In this document: piece by piece, positions 1-12,690 of the stretch
Layout: each line of letters starts with the position of its first letter
Numbering within the stretch: the stretch's first letter is position 1
Assembly: GCA_009103225.1 (NCBI GenBank)
Contig: RHPI01000008.1
Coordinates: 300,015-364,014 of the forward strand
Direction of reading: 5' to 3'
Source of the DNA: Chlorokybus atmophyticus
Lineage: Eukaryota; Streptophyta; Chlorokybophyceae; Chlorokybales; Chlorokybaceae
DNA length: 64,000 bases
Program-made: the position numbers and the translations under genes
The notes under the pieces: model-generated
Seen by the model: the letters and a program-made list of their open reading frames with translations, nothing else
What the model was told of the DNA's origin: nothing
Databases searched by the model: none

Positions 1-1402
1 GACGGCAACCAAGACTACACATGAGCAAACAATCAAGATCGCTTCCTGGGACGCCGCCTGGTCACCGCAACCGCCACTTGCAGCTGCTCACCATAGCTTG
101 CTCTTCCTCCATGCTTGCATGCACTGAGCTGGATTGGGGCTTGCGGAAGTGACCGGCAGCGAGAGACACTGTTTTGGCCGAGACACGACGCTACGTAGCT
201 TGCCTGAGAGTGGTGCAAGCTTCGGCCGCAATGTCAGCCACGCCTTTTCAATGTCCGGCAGACCTCTGGTTGCACAGTGCAACAGGTCGTGCACTCGCAA
301 CGACTACCGGTAGCAGCCTGGTAGCAGGCACTGTCATGTGCCAAACTCAAAGTGAGTTTGCATGCTGCCCATGTGCTGCCATGCCACAAAGTTTATGTGC
401 TACTCATTGTAAATAGCATAAACAATTTGAGCTGACATGTTCATTGACCATGTATAATGTTGTTACAAACAAACACATGGACTATAATGATATGTTTATA
501 AGTAGTAGTAGGTGTCTCATCAGCGTACCACCCGGATGAAAGCCCATATCCATCATCCAAAAGGGATTTTATACGCCCGCCGTGGGGTGGGGGGTGGGTC
601 AGATGTATCATGTAAATATCGACTTGCAATGTTGAAGCCTTCAACAATCGGTCATCCAGCACGTGTGTTATATGGTATAACACGTGTGGCTGATGACGCA
701 ATGCTACAATTGTTCGGGTTTAAGATTATGCGATGGCGTTTATACTATATGCACCCTACCACACTCACGTGCAAAAGGTACCGATGTGAATGTGGTTACC
801 ATCCCTTTCCATCAATATGCGAGATTGCGCAAAACAATATATGAAATTAAGATCTTAAACACAATTCATTAATAAAACATTGCGTAACTTTCAACACAAG
901 TGGTGTTTGTTAATTGTAGCGTACAAAATATTGCATGATTAGTATTACACCTTGTTATTGCCTGATCTGTGTATGTGCCAGCGTGTAGAGTGCATGCTGC
1001 GCTGATAGTTTGTTATTGATAACCCAAAGCAGCTAGGGTAGTATTGTGAGGGTGCACATGTGTCTGCAAGTGCCTTTGCAGGTGGTTACATGGCAATCGC
1101 ATCGTAGTTGCAACCAACCTGATGTCTTTTTGCGATGTCTCAAGTCCTAAGTTCAAGAGTTAGTATAGCGTTGCCTTGGCCCCACCTTTATTTCATTGTT
1201 GCTGTGTTGGTGCTTGCACAAAGCCTGCATGGTGGTGGTTTCTTTGACTTGAGTGTGCTGCTAGCAACTCCATTGTTGTTTATGGCACATGGCATTGCAC
1301 TTCATGCAGTTGCCTATCCTGGGCCGGGAGGGACCACTTGCAAAATTCCGTCCTTGGGGTTGCCTCACGCAAAGCTGGGAGGGACCACTTGCGCCGAAGC
1401 GA
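1..1402. other. Upstream intergenic region, no gene recognised
   Basis: No open frame here looks like a conserved protein, and no RNA gene is visible. The right end (about 1,100-1,400) is the likely promoter and 5' leader of the TPR gene that starts at 1403. Near 1,318 and 1,375 the sequence repeats a short GGGAGGGACCACTTGC segment, a small direct duplication just upstream of the start codon. Confidence 0.4.
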
Positions 1403-4400
1403 ATGCAGCGAATGCCGTCAATAGCGGCAATGGCGGCGGTAATGGCGGCGGGCGGCGCAGCGGCGCTTGCAGCATGCCAGCCACCCAGGCCACCTATGCT
1501 ATGCGGCAACAGGGGGGGTCGTGCAGGAAGCAGCAGCAGCAGCAGCCGAAGCTACCCCACCGCCTGCTGGAGAAGGAGCAAGCCGTGGGTGGGTCAGCTG
1601 CCGCCTGGCTGGCCCGCTGTGCGGCGCAGCAACAAGAGCAGGCGACACAGCACAAAGTGCACCGCCGCAGCTTCCACCGCCGCTGGCAGCTACACCGCGG
1701 CCGGCAGAGGTCCTCGTGAGCTGATCCTCATACCGCAAGGCTGGGTGGAGGTGTTCTGGGACTGGCTGGATGTCGCCGCCATGGCTGGTGCAATGCTTGG
1801 GTCGCTCATGGCGCTAATAACTCGCCAGGTAGAGTGTCATGTTAGGCAACCAGTGCGAACCGTGGCCATGACCACCTCGTCGTGGTGTTGGTTGTTTGCT
1901 TGGCTCTTCATGCAGGCATGCGGTTGGTGCGTTGAGCAAAAATTTGGCAAATCAAAGCATCAATTGAATCAGAAAGGCCGCGGGTTTGACCATCAATGTC
2001 GTGGCGTGTCATGTAACTGCGCATGCAGCGAGTTGTGCAGACAACTGCAGCAGCATTGGCAGATTTGCTGCTAACACACTGCATATTCTATCAGCCTTCA
2101 ACATTGCCTTGCTGTTGCCTGGTAGTCAATCTAGTCTGGCTGCATGGATGCGTGTTGACACTTTGAGTCTACTTAGCCGGAGCTTGCTATTGTTCCCCAC
2201 AGATTGCACTCGTGCAACATGTATATTGGTTGCACCATTGTGTGCAGCCAGTTTCTAACCTCAAGCCTTCCCCCTTCCCCATATTCCGCCAGCACACAAC
2301 CACGTCTCTCGCACCTGCCAACACATGTTACTGTGTGCTGGCCGTTGATGTTACCAATAAGAGTGCAGCAAAGGTGTTGGCTGGGACCTGCTCTGCAGGA
2401 GAACCTACCCAGTTAGATCACCTTGTTGGCAATGACACTAAACTACTTGCGTCTGAGGTCAACATGCCTTGTGTGCAGATTATTGGCGACGACATAATAA
2501 GGCATGGTGGATAGCATGTGCTTGTGCAACATGCATGCCGCGCACGTTTCTTTTTGCCTGAAATAACGAGAATATCGTTTGCCTGCAACAGGTAGCATAC
2601 ATGGCTGCACCGCTGGTGCTGTCGCTGGTAGTGTTGGTGTCAGCGCGTCGCAGAGCTTTGCAAGAATGGAGTCAACAAAGGGAACACGCTGTTGCAATGG
2701 CTGCACTTCGGTCGGAGGTGGCTGCTTTGCGCGGTAGTGGGACGCCCACTACTGACATTGTTCAATGGCAGGTGACGAGGTGCACTTGCAGAGTCAACAG
2801 CAACACATGGCTACTTTTACTCATGCGCAGCATTTGCTTGCATTTACCCGGGATGTCTGGCAGAGCGATGAGCAGTTGATGCGGCTGGAACAGTCTTCTG
2901 CCGCAGCAGAGCGAGGTGCACAGGCGGCTGCAGCAGCATCTAGTCAGATGCGAAATTCTCTCCAAGCACTCAATGATTCCTTGTCTCAGGTGTACATTTC
3001 TCACCATAGCATGAACGCATGACACACATTGAGCCGAGCATGCAGTAACATGTCTTTGTTGTTAGGTACAAACAGTCCTTGGAGAGCGCATAACCCGCAG
3101 CACTTCAGAATTGCAGCAAATGATGCGCAGCGAGCTTGAGGGAGCCATGACCTTGGAGCGGCGAACACTTGAACCTCTAGTTACCATCATCCCAAAGCTG
3201 GATAGTCAGATTGCTGAGGTGAGCCTGGTTGTTCTGTGTCCTTGCAACCTGTTGTACGTATCACTCGAAATTTCACCATCACACCTAACCTGGCAACGCG
3301 ATAGATACGCGCCATTGTGATGGGGCTTGATGAAGAGCGTGGGGATCAGGCGGGCTGGCTTGGTGCACATCTGCGAGCAGCGATGCGTGGTACAGAAACC
3401 ACAATTGCACAGGCGGTGCGTATCAGCATACACATCAATCCAGCAAGTCTTGTTTTGCAGCGCCAGAGCTCACCATATCACTTGTTATGCAGGTGGTTGA
3501 CGAGGTGCAGACAGCACTTGAGCCTGCCATAGGCATGACGCAGACAATCGAGCGGGTGCGGGGAGATATGTCCAGTAGTCTCAAGAGGCTGCAGGACGAG
3601 TTGCCTGAGATGATAGCATTTCATTTGAACAGCACGCTTGTTGATGACATGGTGGAGCGATTACAGGTACGATTTCAGGAGAACAACTGTGTGTAAACTT
3701 GATTGCTTACTGCCGGCATTGTTTGCAGCCCGCTCTTGCATCATCACAATCAGATGGTGTCGCGCGTGCGGCTGCCATGCTGGCAGCGCAGCTTGTGGAC
3801 TTGCAGAGGTTTATCCATCGCTCAGCCCAGCAAACAGAGTCGACGTTGTTGGAGGTGTGCTGCAGTTCCTCAGTTGCACATGCGACCCGTCATGGTGCGC
3901 CATGTCGCATATATTGCTTGTTGTCAACATCGTGTTTGCACAGGCAGTTGACAGACAAGCTGGGTTGCTGGAAGATGCTGCAGGCAGCGGGGTTTCGGTC
4001 TCAGACCCACGACTGTTTACTAGTTTAGCACAACAACTGTCCATGCTGGGCGCGTCCTTGACGAACTTGCAGTTGCAGCTGGATGCGAGAGCGGAGTCTG
4101 CACCTGTGACTGCAGACTCGCAAGTGCTCACAACCTTGACGCAGCAAGTGTCCATGCTGGATGCTTCTGTGAAGACTTTGCAGTCGCAGCTGGATCAGAG
4201 AGTGGAACCTGCCCTTGTTGCTGCAGCAGAACGGTTGGAAGAGCAAGCTGAGGCCCTTGCACGCGCCGTCCCCTCCACGCCGGCTGTCAGTGTTGCTGAT
4301 GGGCTGCTTACAGCAGTGCAGCAACTGTCGCAGCAACTTGAGAGTCTGCAATTGCAGCAATCTATGCAAGATGCACTGCCAGTCACATCCCAGCAGGTTG

Positions 4401-5722
4401 AGGTATCACCAATCATCAGCCCAGCAGAGCTGCTGAACGAGCCACGCCGAGACACGGAGGTTCCCATAGTGCTTCCAGCGATTGAGATGGACAACGAGCT
4501 TCAACGCATGTTGAAACGAGGCGCTGCACTGCTGTCAACTGGGCAAGCAGCAATGTCGTCTGCATCTTCGCTAAGTGTGGCAGATCGAGATCTGAGTGAA
4601 GCACTGCAACTATTCTCCCAAGCCTCCGAGAAGTTTCCAGACTCCGTCAAGGTTGGGTTGTTTGCTCACATGTTGTGTGGAGACTCTGGTAAACTGATGT
4701 TCGTGGATGCTTGTGCAGGCGTTGGGCCAGTGGGGCAACACTCTGCTCGCTATTGGTCAGCTGAAAGTTGCCCTCGTGGAGAAGCTGAAGCGGGCAAATT
4801 TGCCCCCGGATGAGGCAGAGACGGTCTTTGACGACATATTTGCGCTGCAATGTGAAGCCGAAGAAAACCTAGTGTTGGCAGGTAACACTAATGCTTGCCT
4901 GCAGTGATCTGAAATTGTTGGCGTTGTCAATCTCATGCATGTTGTATGGAATGAGGACTTCAAGTTCTGTGTCCAGGACGGAAATATCGCGCTGCTTTAG
5001 TTCTCGACTCCACAGATGCAAGACCATATTACAACTGGGGCTTGGCGCTATGCGTACGAGCAAAATTGGTGGATGCAGAGCGCACCCAGGTTTGTTCCCC
5101 ATGCAGTACACTGATGATGGTCAACAACTTGCGGTGTGCATGGGTTGATTGTCTAGAGATAGAATAGCTGTTTTAAACTCACTTTCGGGCTGCCGGTGAT
5201 ATTGTCAATGTCTTCGTCTTTGCATTGCACTGTGTATGCTTGCTTTGTTTGGATACGGTTGATTGATGCATTACAGCAGGATGCGGAGAAACTGTACAGC
5301 GCAGCCGAGGAGAAGTTCCAAGCTGCGCTCGCTGTCAACCCGAAAATGGTCAGCGGTAAGTGCACATTTATGTGCCATTGTAATGATCAGTTTCAGCAAG
5401 TGTAAGCACAAAGTGACCATCCTCGCTTGCAGCACACATCAACTGGGGCGTGACGTTGCGCGAACACGCTCGGTTATATACGGAAGGCACCGATAAGCGT
5501 GCGCAGCTGTTGGAGTTATGCGTGTTGCAGTTCCAAGCAGTGTTGGACATTGACCCCAACAATGAAGTAGCCGCAAATGGCCTGCTTCGCGCCAACCAGG
5601 AGCTGGAAGACTGCATGACTGCGCTTGCTGCAGTGGAGAAGAGGACGCTGACACGCTCCCCTCCCAGAGCTTCACCAGGGCAGTCATTACGCACAAGTCG
5701 ACCCAGCAGACGACGAGGTTGA
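1403..5722 (+). CDS. Membrane-anchored coiled-coil/TPR protein, probably organelle-targeted (12 exons)
   Basis: Twelve exons with GT-AG borders join in frame into about 899 residues: 1403-1828, 2592-2733, 2772-2989, 3066-3218, 3305-3415, 3493-3666, 3729-3854, 3944-4651, 4719-4881, 4977-5089, 5280-5355, 5433-5722 (TGA). Residues 1-110 are Ala/Ser/Arg-rich, like a transit peptide. Two hydrophobic stretches follow, one ending exon 1 (AAMAGAMLGSLMALI) and one starting exon 2 (APLVLSLVVLVSA). A long Gln/Leu/Glu-rich coiled coil fills exons 2-8. The last exons carry TPR-like helices (LGQWGNTLLAIGQL, YYNWGLALCVRAKL, EEKFQAALAVNPK, HINWGVTLREHARL). Exon 11 could also start at 5277, adding one Gln. 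The second intron is only 38 nt. A membrane-tethered scaffold role is inference; no named orthologue was recognised. The start is the Met that opens the transit-like stretch. Confidence 0.72.
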
Positions 5723-7729
5723 TGCGAGCAGTCTTACATTTTATGTACACATGTTGTGGCGAAGTAAAGTCGTGTGGCAAGGCGACAGAATGAGGAGCGC
5801 TCACTCACAGCATGGTCACAATAAGACTGCAATCAATGTCCTATCAACCATCGCCATGGCTCATTATGTGCCTGCCGCGCTCCCGTTGCTAGGTTTGTGA
5901 GATGATGCCCTTTGTGGCGGTGTGACGCGCATGTGGCTGGTGGACAATGATATATGCATAGATCGGCCATACACACATATATATATATATATATATATAT
6001 NTACATATACATTTGTCTGTATATGTACATGTATATGTGTATAAAGGGTATGGTACGGTGGCAACATGCATGTTGTGCGGGCAATGTCAGTGACATGCAT
6101 GAAAAGTAACCATCGCCACTCACATAACAGTCACCATCGGGCTAGTGCTACCTACGCTATGCTAGTACTAGCCCGCCCCGTTAGACATATAGCAAGCACG
6201 CAGAGAACAGGACCTGCCCACAAGGGCTGCGGTTAGCAGTTGCTGGCTAGGACGGCAACGGCAGCAACAACAGCGACGCGGACTCCCACGCCCTCCTCCC
6301 TTCCTCCTCCCGCCACCGCCACCTTCCCAACCCTTGCTCAGCAATGGCAGCCGCTGTCGCCACTGCCGTACTTTAAGGTTTCGTCAGTTGCACGGTAGCA
6401 TGCACGATGCACAGTCACGCATGTCATGCATGTGCTGCAGCACTCCCTTGCTGCTGTCGCTGTGTGTGTACATGTATATGTGTGTGTTTATATACACTTA
6501 TATACATACACACACATATACATGTACATATACACATATATGTATATGTATTTGTATATATGTATGTATGTATATGTATATGTACATGTATATATGTATG
6601 TATACGTGGTGCTGCATCACAGATGCTGACGTATATGCGCACTTGATAGCTGCACATGCTACAGTCACATGCACATGCACAAAGCATTCACCATTATCAT
6701 CTCATTTACACCACCACATTTGCATGTGTATATATTCATACATATTCATATATATGTATGTATACACGCAATTATGTGCTTTGGTTTGTTGGCTTGAATC
6801 GTGGCACCATTGCGTGCTTGTTACCTATACTACGGAGACTACTTGTAGCAACTCTTGTGTTATATACACACATATTATTATATAGATGAGTATGTATGTA
6901 TGTATATACATATATATACATATGTATATACTTATATATACATATAGGTACATATAGATATGTCTGAAGACTTTATTCCGGTAGGGGCGTACACGCTAAC
7001 TACGTGCTTATCTAAGTGCGTGCAAGTGGGGTGAAGGGGTGGGTAGGGTAGGGCAGGGTAGCAGGACAAGGCAGCAATCACACCAACCAACATGTAGCAA
7101 CAAGTGCGGATGGTTAGACGAGGTAGGTCATCCAACAATAGCAACAACACCGTAACAGCAAAACAAGGCGAGGGGATGTGGAGCGAGTGGAGTGTACAAA
7201 AGCACGACGAGGGAATTGAATTGACTGCGTGCAACGCATGCCACACACAACACTATTATATGATGCTGGCAGCACCGCCAGCTTTACACGCCACACACCA
7301 ACACGATATGTATGTCCATTACACATAAGCACCTTCAACACGACCATCGGGCTCAACTATGCTTAACTACCACTACCCCACCCTGTTAGTCATGCATGCA
7401 TGCAATTGGTAGACACAATCACCTGCACAGCGGATGCGGTTAATGTGTGTTGCAAATATATGCATTTACTTGTATATAATATTTACATTACATGCACGGT
7501 TGGCTTCGTGCATGGCTTTTGTCGTATCTTACGTCGTGAGCATAATGTGCGTCCCTTGTTTATAACAGCACATTAATGTAATCGACTCATTGTTCGTGCT
7601 GGCAAGGATATTATAAATGAGCATTTGATAATAACATTGTTACACTACACCGGTTATGATTACAAGCGCCTATAATAGGCGTTTAAAATCTATTATAAGT
7701 GGTGCAGTGTAACGCACTGTTAGACTTGA
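5723..7729. other. Intergenic, microsatellite-rich
   Basis: No protein or RNA gene is recognisable. A (TA)n run ends in a single undetermined base at 6001. TATG/TACA-type repeats lie at about 6465-6612 and 6885-6957. The segments near 6138-6190 and 7345-7395 share a motif beginning CATCGGGCT and ending in a GTTAG stretch, so they may be two diverged copies of one short repeat. Apparent Tyr/His/Ile-rich open frames here are repeat artefacts. Confidence 0.6.
6465..6957. repeat. Interrupted TATG/TACA microsatellite blocks
   Basis: Alternating purine-pyrimidine tetranucleotide repeats (TATG, TGTA, CATA) occupy about 6465-6612, continue near 6725-6770 and return at 6885-6957, separated by ordinary sequence. 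They are low-complexity DNA with no coding potential. Confidence 0.8.
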
Positions 7730-7806
<77 letters not shown>

Positions 7807-8135
7807 NNNNNNNNNNNNNNNNNNNNNNNNNNNNNNNNNNNNNNNNNNNNNNNNNNNNNNNNNNNNNNNNNNNNNNNNNNNNNNNNNNNNNNNNNNNNNN
7901 NNNNNNNNNNNNNNNNNNNNNNNNNNNNNNNNNNNNNNNNNNNNNNNNNNNNNNNNNNNNNNNNNNNNNNNNNNNNNNNNNNNNNNNNNNNNNNNNNNNN
8001 NNNNNNNNNNNNNNNNNNNNNNNNNNNNNNNNNNNNNNNNNNNNNNNNNNNNNNNNNNNNNNNNNNNNNNNNNNNNNNNNNNNNNNNNNNNNNNNNNNNN
8101 NNNNNNNNNNNNNGGGGGGGGGGGGGGGGGGGGGG
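7730..8135. repeat. (GA)n tract, G-tract and assembly gap
   Basis: A run of GA dinucleotides (about 7731-7798) passes into a G run and then 307 undetermined bases (7807-8113), followed by more G. The poly-purine/poly-G sequence probably caused the gap. The same GA-then-G order recurs in short form at 14537-14564 on the far side of the chromovirus, showing that this is part of a repeated unit. Confidence 0.85.
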
Positions 8136-8215
8136 CATCGCCCACGACGTTGCGCTCCGAGGCTCGAAACCAGGAGAGCTGTAGCAACAACTAGCCAAGC
8201 AGCTCAGGCCTAGCT
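8136..8215. repeat. Tandem unit, left copy (interrupted by chromovirus 1)
   Basis: This segment starts CATCGCCCACGACGT and ends AGGCCTAGCT. It is a near-identical copy of 14565-14650. The left copy ends exactly at the retroelement target duplication TAGCT, so the element inserted inside a two-copy tandem array. Confidence 0.75.
8211..8215. repeat. Target-site duplication TAGCT of chromovirus 1 (left)
   Basis: TAGCT directly precedes the LTR terminus TGTGACGG. It is repeated at 14513-14517 directly after the other LTR. Five-base duplications are typical of Ty3/gypsy integration. Confidence 0.85.
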
Positions 8216-8877
8216 TGTGACGGTGCTCGTGCCTTGTCACCTGTGAGTTGGTCCAATCAACAACCCTCTCACCAAGACACGGTAATCACACCAGGACCTT
8301 GCCCCCTCTGCCAAGCACACACGCGCGCCCCGTCACTCGCGTACGCACGTGCATGCGCTCGAAGCTACACACCGACTTGTGTAGCTCCTTGGATCGTCAC
8401 ACAAGCAAGCACACACTAATGGACACACGCTAGCAACCCCTGCTAACCACCACCAAGCTTGCACACCAGAATCTAGGGAGCGAAAGGTTGTATTGCACAT
8501 TGTAGAATGTCGCTTTCATACCTACCAGTCTACACATGCTACTAGACGATTGCCGTGCTACACAAAATTAGATGCTAAGGTGTTATTGCAGAACCTTGTA
8601 GTATATTTCAAGACTTTTCTTACGCATCAAAGATCTCATGATTAGGTGCTTATATCGAGTTATACTACTTGGCGCCAGGCCCTTCAAAAATCTGGTCGAG
8701 CCCTTCTCGACTGGCCCTCCATTTTCTGGCACCTTCCGGACTGGTCCTGCGGCGCCGGTCGATATCCGCGGCAGACTCATAACTTGCCGATATCTGCCAC
8801 ACGTCATAAAAACGTGGTGCTTGATAAATGGGCCAAAAAAGGTCTTAAAATCATGAAACTTGGCCTCGACTGTTACA
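8216..8877 (-). repeat. 3' LTR of chromovirus 1
   Basis: On the minus strand this repeat runs from TGTAACAG (at 8877) to CGTCACA (at 8216). It matches 13840-14512 along its length. It directly follows the polypurine tract at 8878-8890. Confidence 0.9.
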
Positions 8878-8890
8878 CTCCTCCCCCCCT
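8878..8890 (-). other. Polypurine tract of chromovirus 1
   Basis: The minus strand reads AGGGGGGGAGGAG immediately before the 3' LTR. This is the expected plus-strand primer site. An equivalent tract precedes the 3' LTR of copy 2. Confidence 0.85.
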
Positions 8891-11800
8891 AGGTGAGCTT
8901 CGTCCTCGAAGCTTTGGATTCTTTAGTCGTCGTTGCAAATACTGTTGCAGGATATGTTGTGCATTTGCCAAGTGGTCTTTTGGTTCCCAAGTGGCTTCAT
9001 GCATCGGGTAGCCTTTCCACTTCACCAAATATTTGCGCACGTTGCGCACCATCTTCTCACCCAACATGTCCTCCACTTCGTATTAAATATGACCTTCCGT
9101 AGCCAACTCAAGCGGTGGACGCAATGGTGGCTCTCCTCGATATGATTTCAGCAGCGATATATAAAAGATAGGGTGGATGTGCATAGACTCGGGCAGTTGC
9201 AACTTGTACGCCACGTCCGAAACCACTTTGATCACTTGAAATGGCCCAAGCCAGCGCTCACTTAACTTGCGAACTTCAGCACGCACTTGTAAGTTCCTTG
9301 CAGAAAGCAATACTATGTCGCGTTCTCGAAATGTGACATGTCGGCGATACGGGTCTGTGTACTGTTTTTGCCTATTTTGTGCCATCAATAGCGCCTCTCT
9401 CGCTGCCTTGTTGATGTCCGCACACGTTGTAAGAAAATCGCTTATTGCTTCCATATCAGCTTCACTTCGTTGCGGTATTTACGCCGTCAGCGGTGTCAGC
9501 GGGTGTTGGCCGTAGTTCATGAGAAAGGGGGTGATACCCGTGCTTACATTGGTGTGGTTGTTAATGGCAAATTCCACCACTTCCAGCAACTTCGCCCAAT
9601 TGTCTTGCCGTGCATTCACGTAGTAGCGCAACATATCTTCAATCACACAATTGGCTCGCTCCGTTTGAGCATCAGTTTGCGGGTGGACAGTGGTGCTAAA
9701 CTTTAAGGTAGTACCCAGTGCACTATGCAGCGCCTCCCAAAACTTACTTGTGAAGCGGGGATCACGATCGCTCACAATGCTTCATGGTAGTCCGTGGGAA
9801 CGAAAGACGTGCTTCATAAACAAGCTTGCTGCCTCTGGTGCCGTGCAAGAATTGCCACACGGTGCCAACTTGGGCTTGAAGCCCCTTTTTGGCTGGTTTT
9901 GCCTACGAACACGAGTTTTGCGTCATACCCTTCTGTTGTCTTCAGCAGCCCTGGAATAAAGTCCATAATAATTTGCTCCCACTTGGACAATGGCACGAGA
10001 AGAGGTTGTAGCAACCCACCTGGCTTTTGGTTGCTTGCTTTCACCCTTTAACATGCGTCGCACAACGCCACATCTATAATAGTCGCGTACATCACGATGC
10101 ATCTCCCGCCAGTAAAAGCGTTGTTTCAAGCTTGCCAATGTCCTCTCCACTCCTTGGTGGCCAGCAATGGGTACGTCATGAGCTTCCTTTAACAGTTGAA
10201 CGCGTATATGTGCAACATTGGGGATGTACAAGCGGCCATGATGCCATAGTAGGCCGTCTTGCTTTGTCCAATGTCCACTGCTGTCCGTTGCTGTGCTCTC
10301 CATGTCCCGCAAAACTCTCCTACCTTTTGTGTCTTTGCAAAGCACTTGTCGGATCTGGTCGGCCCACTCCGGTTGCACTTGAGCGAGTGCTTCAATCGCA
10401 TTCAACCGGCTTAGCGCGTCGGCCACACTATTGGATGTACTCAGCTTGTACTTAATTCCAAAATTAAAAACTTGAAAGAACTCCAACCACCGCGCTTGTC
10501 TCCGGCTCTGATGTGGTTGTTTCCGTAAGTACCTCAATGGGGAATAGTCCGTCTCTAGAACGAACCTTTTGCCCTTAAGAAAGCATCGCCATTGTCGCGC
10601 CATCACTTGCGCCAATAGCTCCTTCTCGTGCACAGAGTAGTTCAGCTCTGCTCCTCTCAGTTTCTTACCAAAAAACGCTACAGGTTGAAGACCCATGCCT
10701 TGGTCTTGCTGTAACACAGCTCCCACATCTGTGTCGTATGCATCACAAGCTGAAATAAAGGGTTTGTCCATGTTGGGGTGAGCCAAGACGGGTGCCTTTG
10801 TCAACGCCTTCTTTAACGCAGCAAATGCATGCTCTTCCTTTGTGGACTAGCTTTAAGACTTCCCTTTCTTGAATAGGGTGGTCAAAGGGGCCGCAATGCG
10901 TGAAAATCCCATGATAAACTTGCGATAATACCCCGCAAGGCCCAAGAACGACATTACCTCCTTAACGTTAGTCGGGGCAAACCATTCGCGCACCACTTGC
11001 ACTTTGTTGAGGTCCGGCTTGATCCCTTCGTGTGACACAATGTGGCCCAGGTACTCCACCTCACGTAGCAGAAACTTGCACTTCTGTAGCTGAGCGTACA
11101 ACTTGTGCTCGCGTAAACGCTGCAACACGCGCCGTAGAAGACTCACATGCTCGTCCTTCGTCTTCGAGTACACTAGAACGTTGTCGAGGTACACGAGGAC
11201 TTCCTTACCCAGCAAGTCAGCAAAAACGATGTTCATCAACGTCTGAAGTGTCGCTGACGCGTTTGTAAGCCCAAACATCACCAACCACTCATAATATCCA
11301 TAGCGCGTGTTGAACGCTGTCTTCTCCACGTCCTCAGGTGCAATGCGGATCTGATAATAACCTCCAGCCAAATCAAGTGCGGTAAAGTACTGCGCACCTT
11401 GTAGCTGCTCCAGCAATTCGTCAATACGCGGATGTGGAAAGCAGTTCTTCTTTATGATGGTGTTGAGCGCTTGGTAGTCAATGCACATACGCAGGCTGTT
11501 GTTCTTCTTTCGCACGAACGATATTGGTGCACCATAAGGTGACTTACTTGGCCGGATGTAACCTTCCTAGAAGATCCGCTATCTGCTTCCGATAAGTTGT
11601 CACCTCCAACTTCGGAGGTGACAACTTATCTACAGGCCTGTAGGGTGGCTTGTGCACGCCCTCAATCAAAACCACACGGTGATCAACGCTTCGTGAGGGT
11701 GGCAGACCAGCTAGAAGTCCGTCCACCAAGATATCTTAGTAGATCCAAACAAGTTTGCACACTTCGGGGTCCATCGTGGCTGTCTCAGTGCAATCACTTA

Positions 11801-12690
11801 GCTTCGGTACTGACTTTAATGTGCTGTGACGCACCACGCACAACCATGCAACCTTCGCTTTTTGTGGGGCTAGCAGCCTTCTCAATGGCACATACGAAAC
11901 TTTAGCGATGCTAATCCCACCTGTTTGCGCGTGCCGTGCCTTTCCGGTGCTTGCATCCCCTTGCAGGTGCTCAACACACGTGCGCATACTTGCCTTATCA
12001 ATGTCCGACGCAGCTATGACAAAGCCCTTTTGCTTTCCTCGCAAGAGTAGTTTTCCACTTTGATGGAGCACGCGCGTAGACCTTGAATGGACTCTCTATC
12101 GTTTCCCTTGATGGTGAGCACACGCTTCCTCCAATTAGTAGATGGGTTATGTTGCCACAGCTATGGTAGTCCCAAAATTCCATCAAACCCGTTCCGTAGG
12201 GTGATGCAGCAAAAGCGCATGTTCTCCTTCAACTTCCCCATGTGAACACACAACTCCTTTGTTAAAACCGCAGCACAGGTACCTTCAGAGGTTGGTTCCC
12301 CATCAGCGAGCAGCAAAAGCGCATGTTCTCCTTCAACTTCCCCATGTGAACACACAACTCCTTGGTTAAAAAGGCAGCACAGGTACCTTCAGAGGTTGGT
12401 TCCCCATCAGCGAGTTTCTCTTCTTCTCCTCCTCGTAATGGTGAAAGCCAACCGTAGCGCCGTGCAACCTCCTCACTCATGAAGTTGCTGTTTGCTCCAC
12501 TATCAACCATAAGGTTGCACTCCCTCCATTGTCCTCGGTCATCGCAAATGCGTGCTAGAAGCCCAACGTACTTTGTTGCCTCCTCGCTTGCGTAACTTAC
12601 CATTATGGGCGTGTTCATAGCCACCTCCAATTGCTTCCTTGGTTGCAATGTCACAATCTTCATTTGTGCGTGAGTCTCCCCCTCATTCTC
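8891..12690 (-). pseudogene. Broken pol of chromovirus 1 (protease, RT, RNase H, integrase, chromodomain)
   Basis: Read on the minus strand, the recognisable parts are: retropepsin with DSGANSNF (about 12,500), reverse transcriptase (about 10,853-11,720, with YLDN where YxDD is expected), RNase H (ACDAYDTDVGAVLQQD, about 10,740), integrase zinc finger and core ([16 protein letters not shown] near 9,770), and a terminal chromodomain (YLVKWKGYPMHEATWEP near 9,020). The frame changes several times. Two stop codons at 10,847-10,855 (TAG, TAA) sit where copy 2 has Trp (TGG). A 104-bp tandem duplication breaks the protease region. No functional polyprotein can be made from this copy. Confidence 0.9.
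12206..12413 (-). repeat. 104-bp tandem duplication inside the pol of chromovirus 1
   Basis: Two adjacent copies (12206-12309, 12310-12413) of a segment beginning GCAGCAAAAGCGCATG, near-identical with a few substitutions. The period is not a multiple of three, so it shifts the reading frame downstream of the protease. Copy 2 of the element lacks it, so it arose after the two copies separated. Confidence 0.8.

Noticed and set aside
2764-2792. A 20-nt intron joining the two overlapping frames of the TPR gene.
   Set aside because: Too short to splice. A 38-nt GT-AG intron gives the same frame with a better coiled-coil join.
6334-6885. 183-codon Tyr/His/Ile/Cys-rich frame.
   Set aside because: It translates a TATG/TACA microsatellite; the reverse strand is equally open.
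7699-8240. Long open frames with Glu/Arg or Leu/Ser repeats across the gap.
   Set aside because: They are translations of a GA repeat and undetermined bases.
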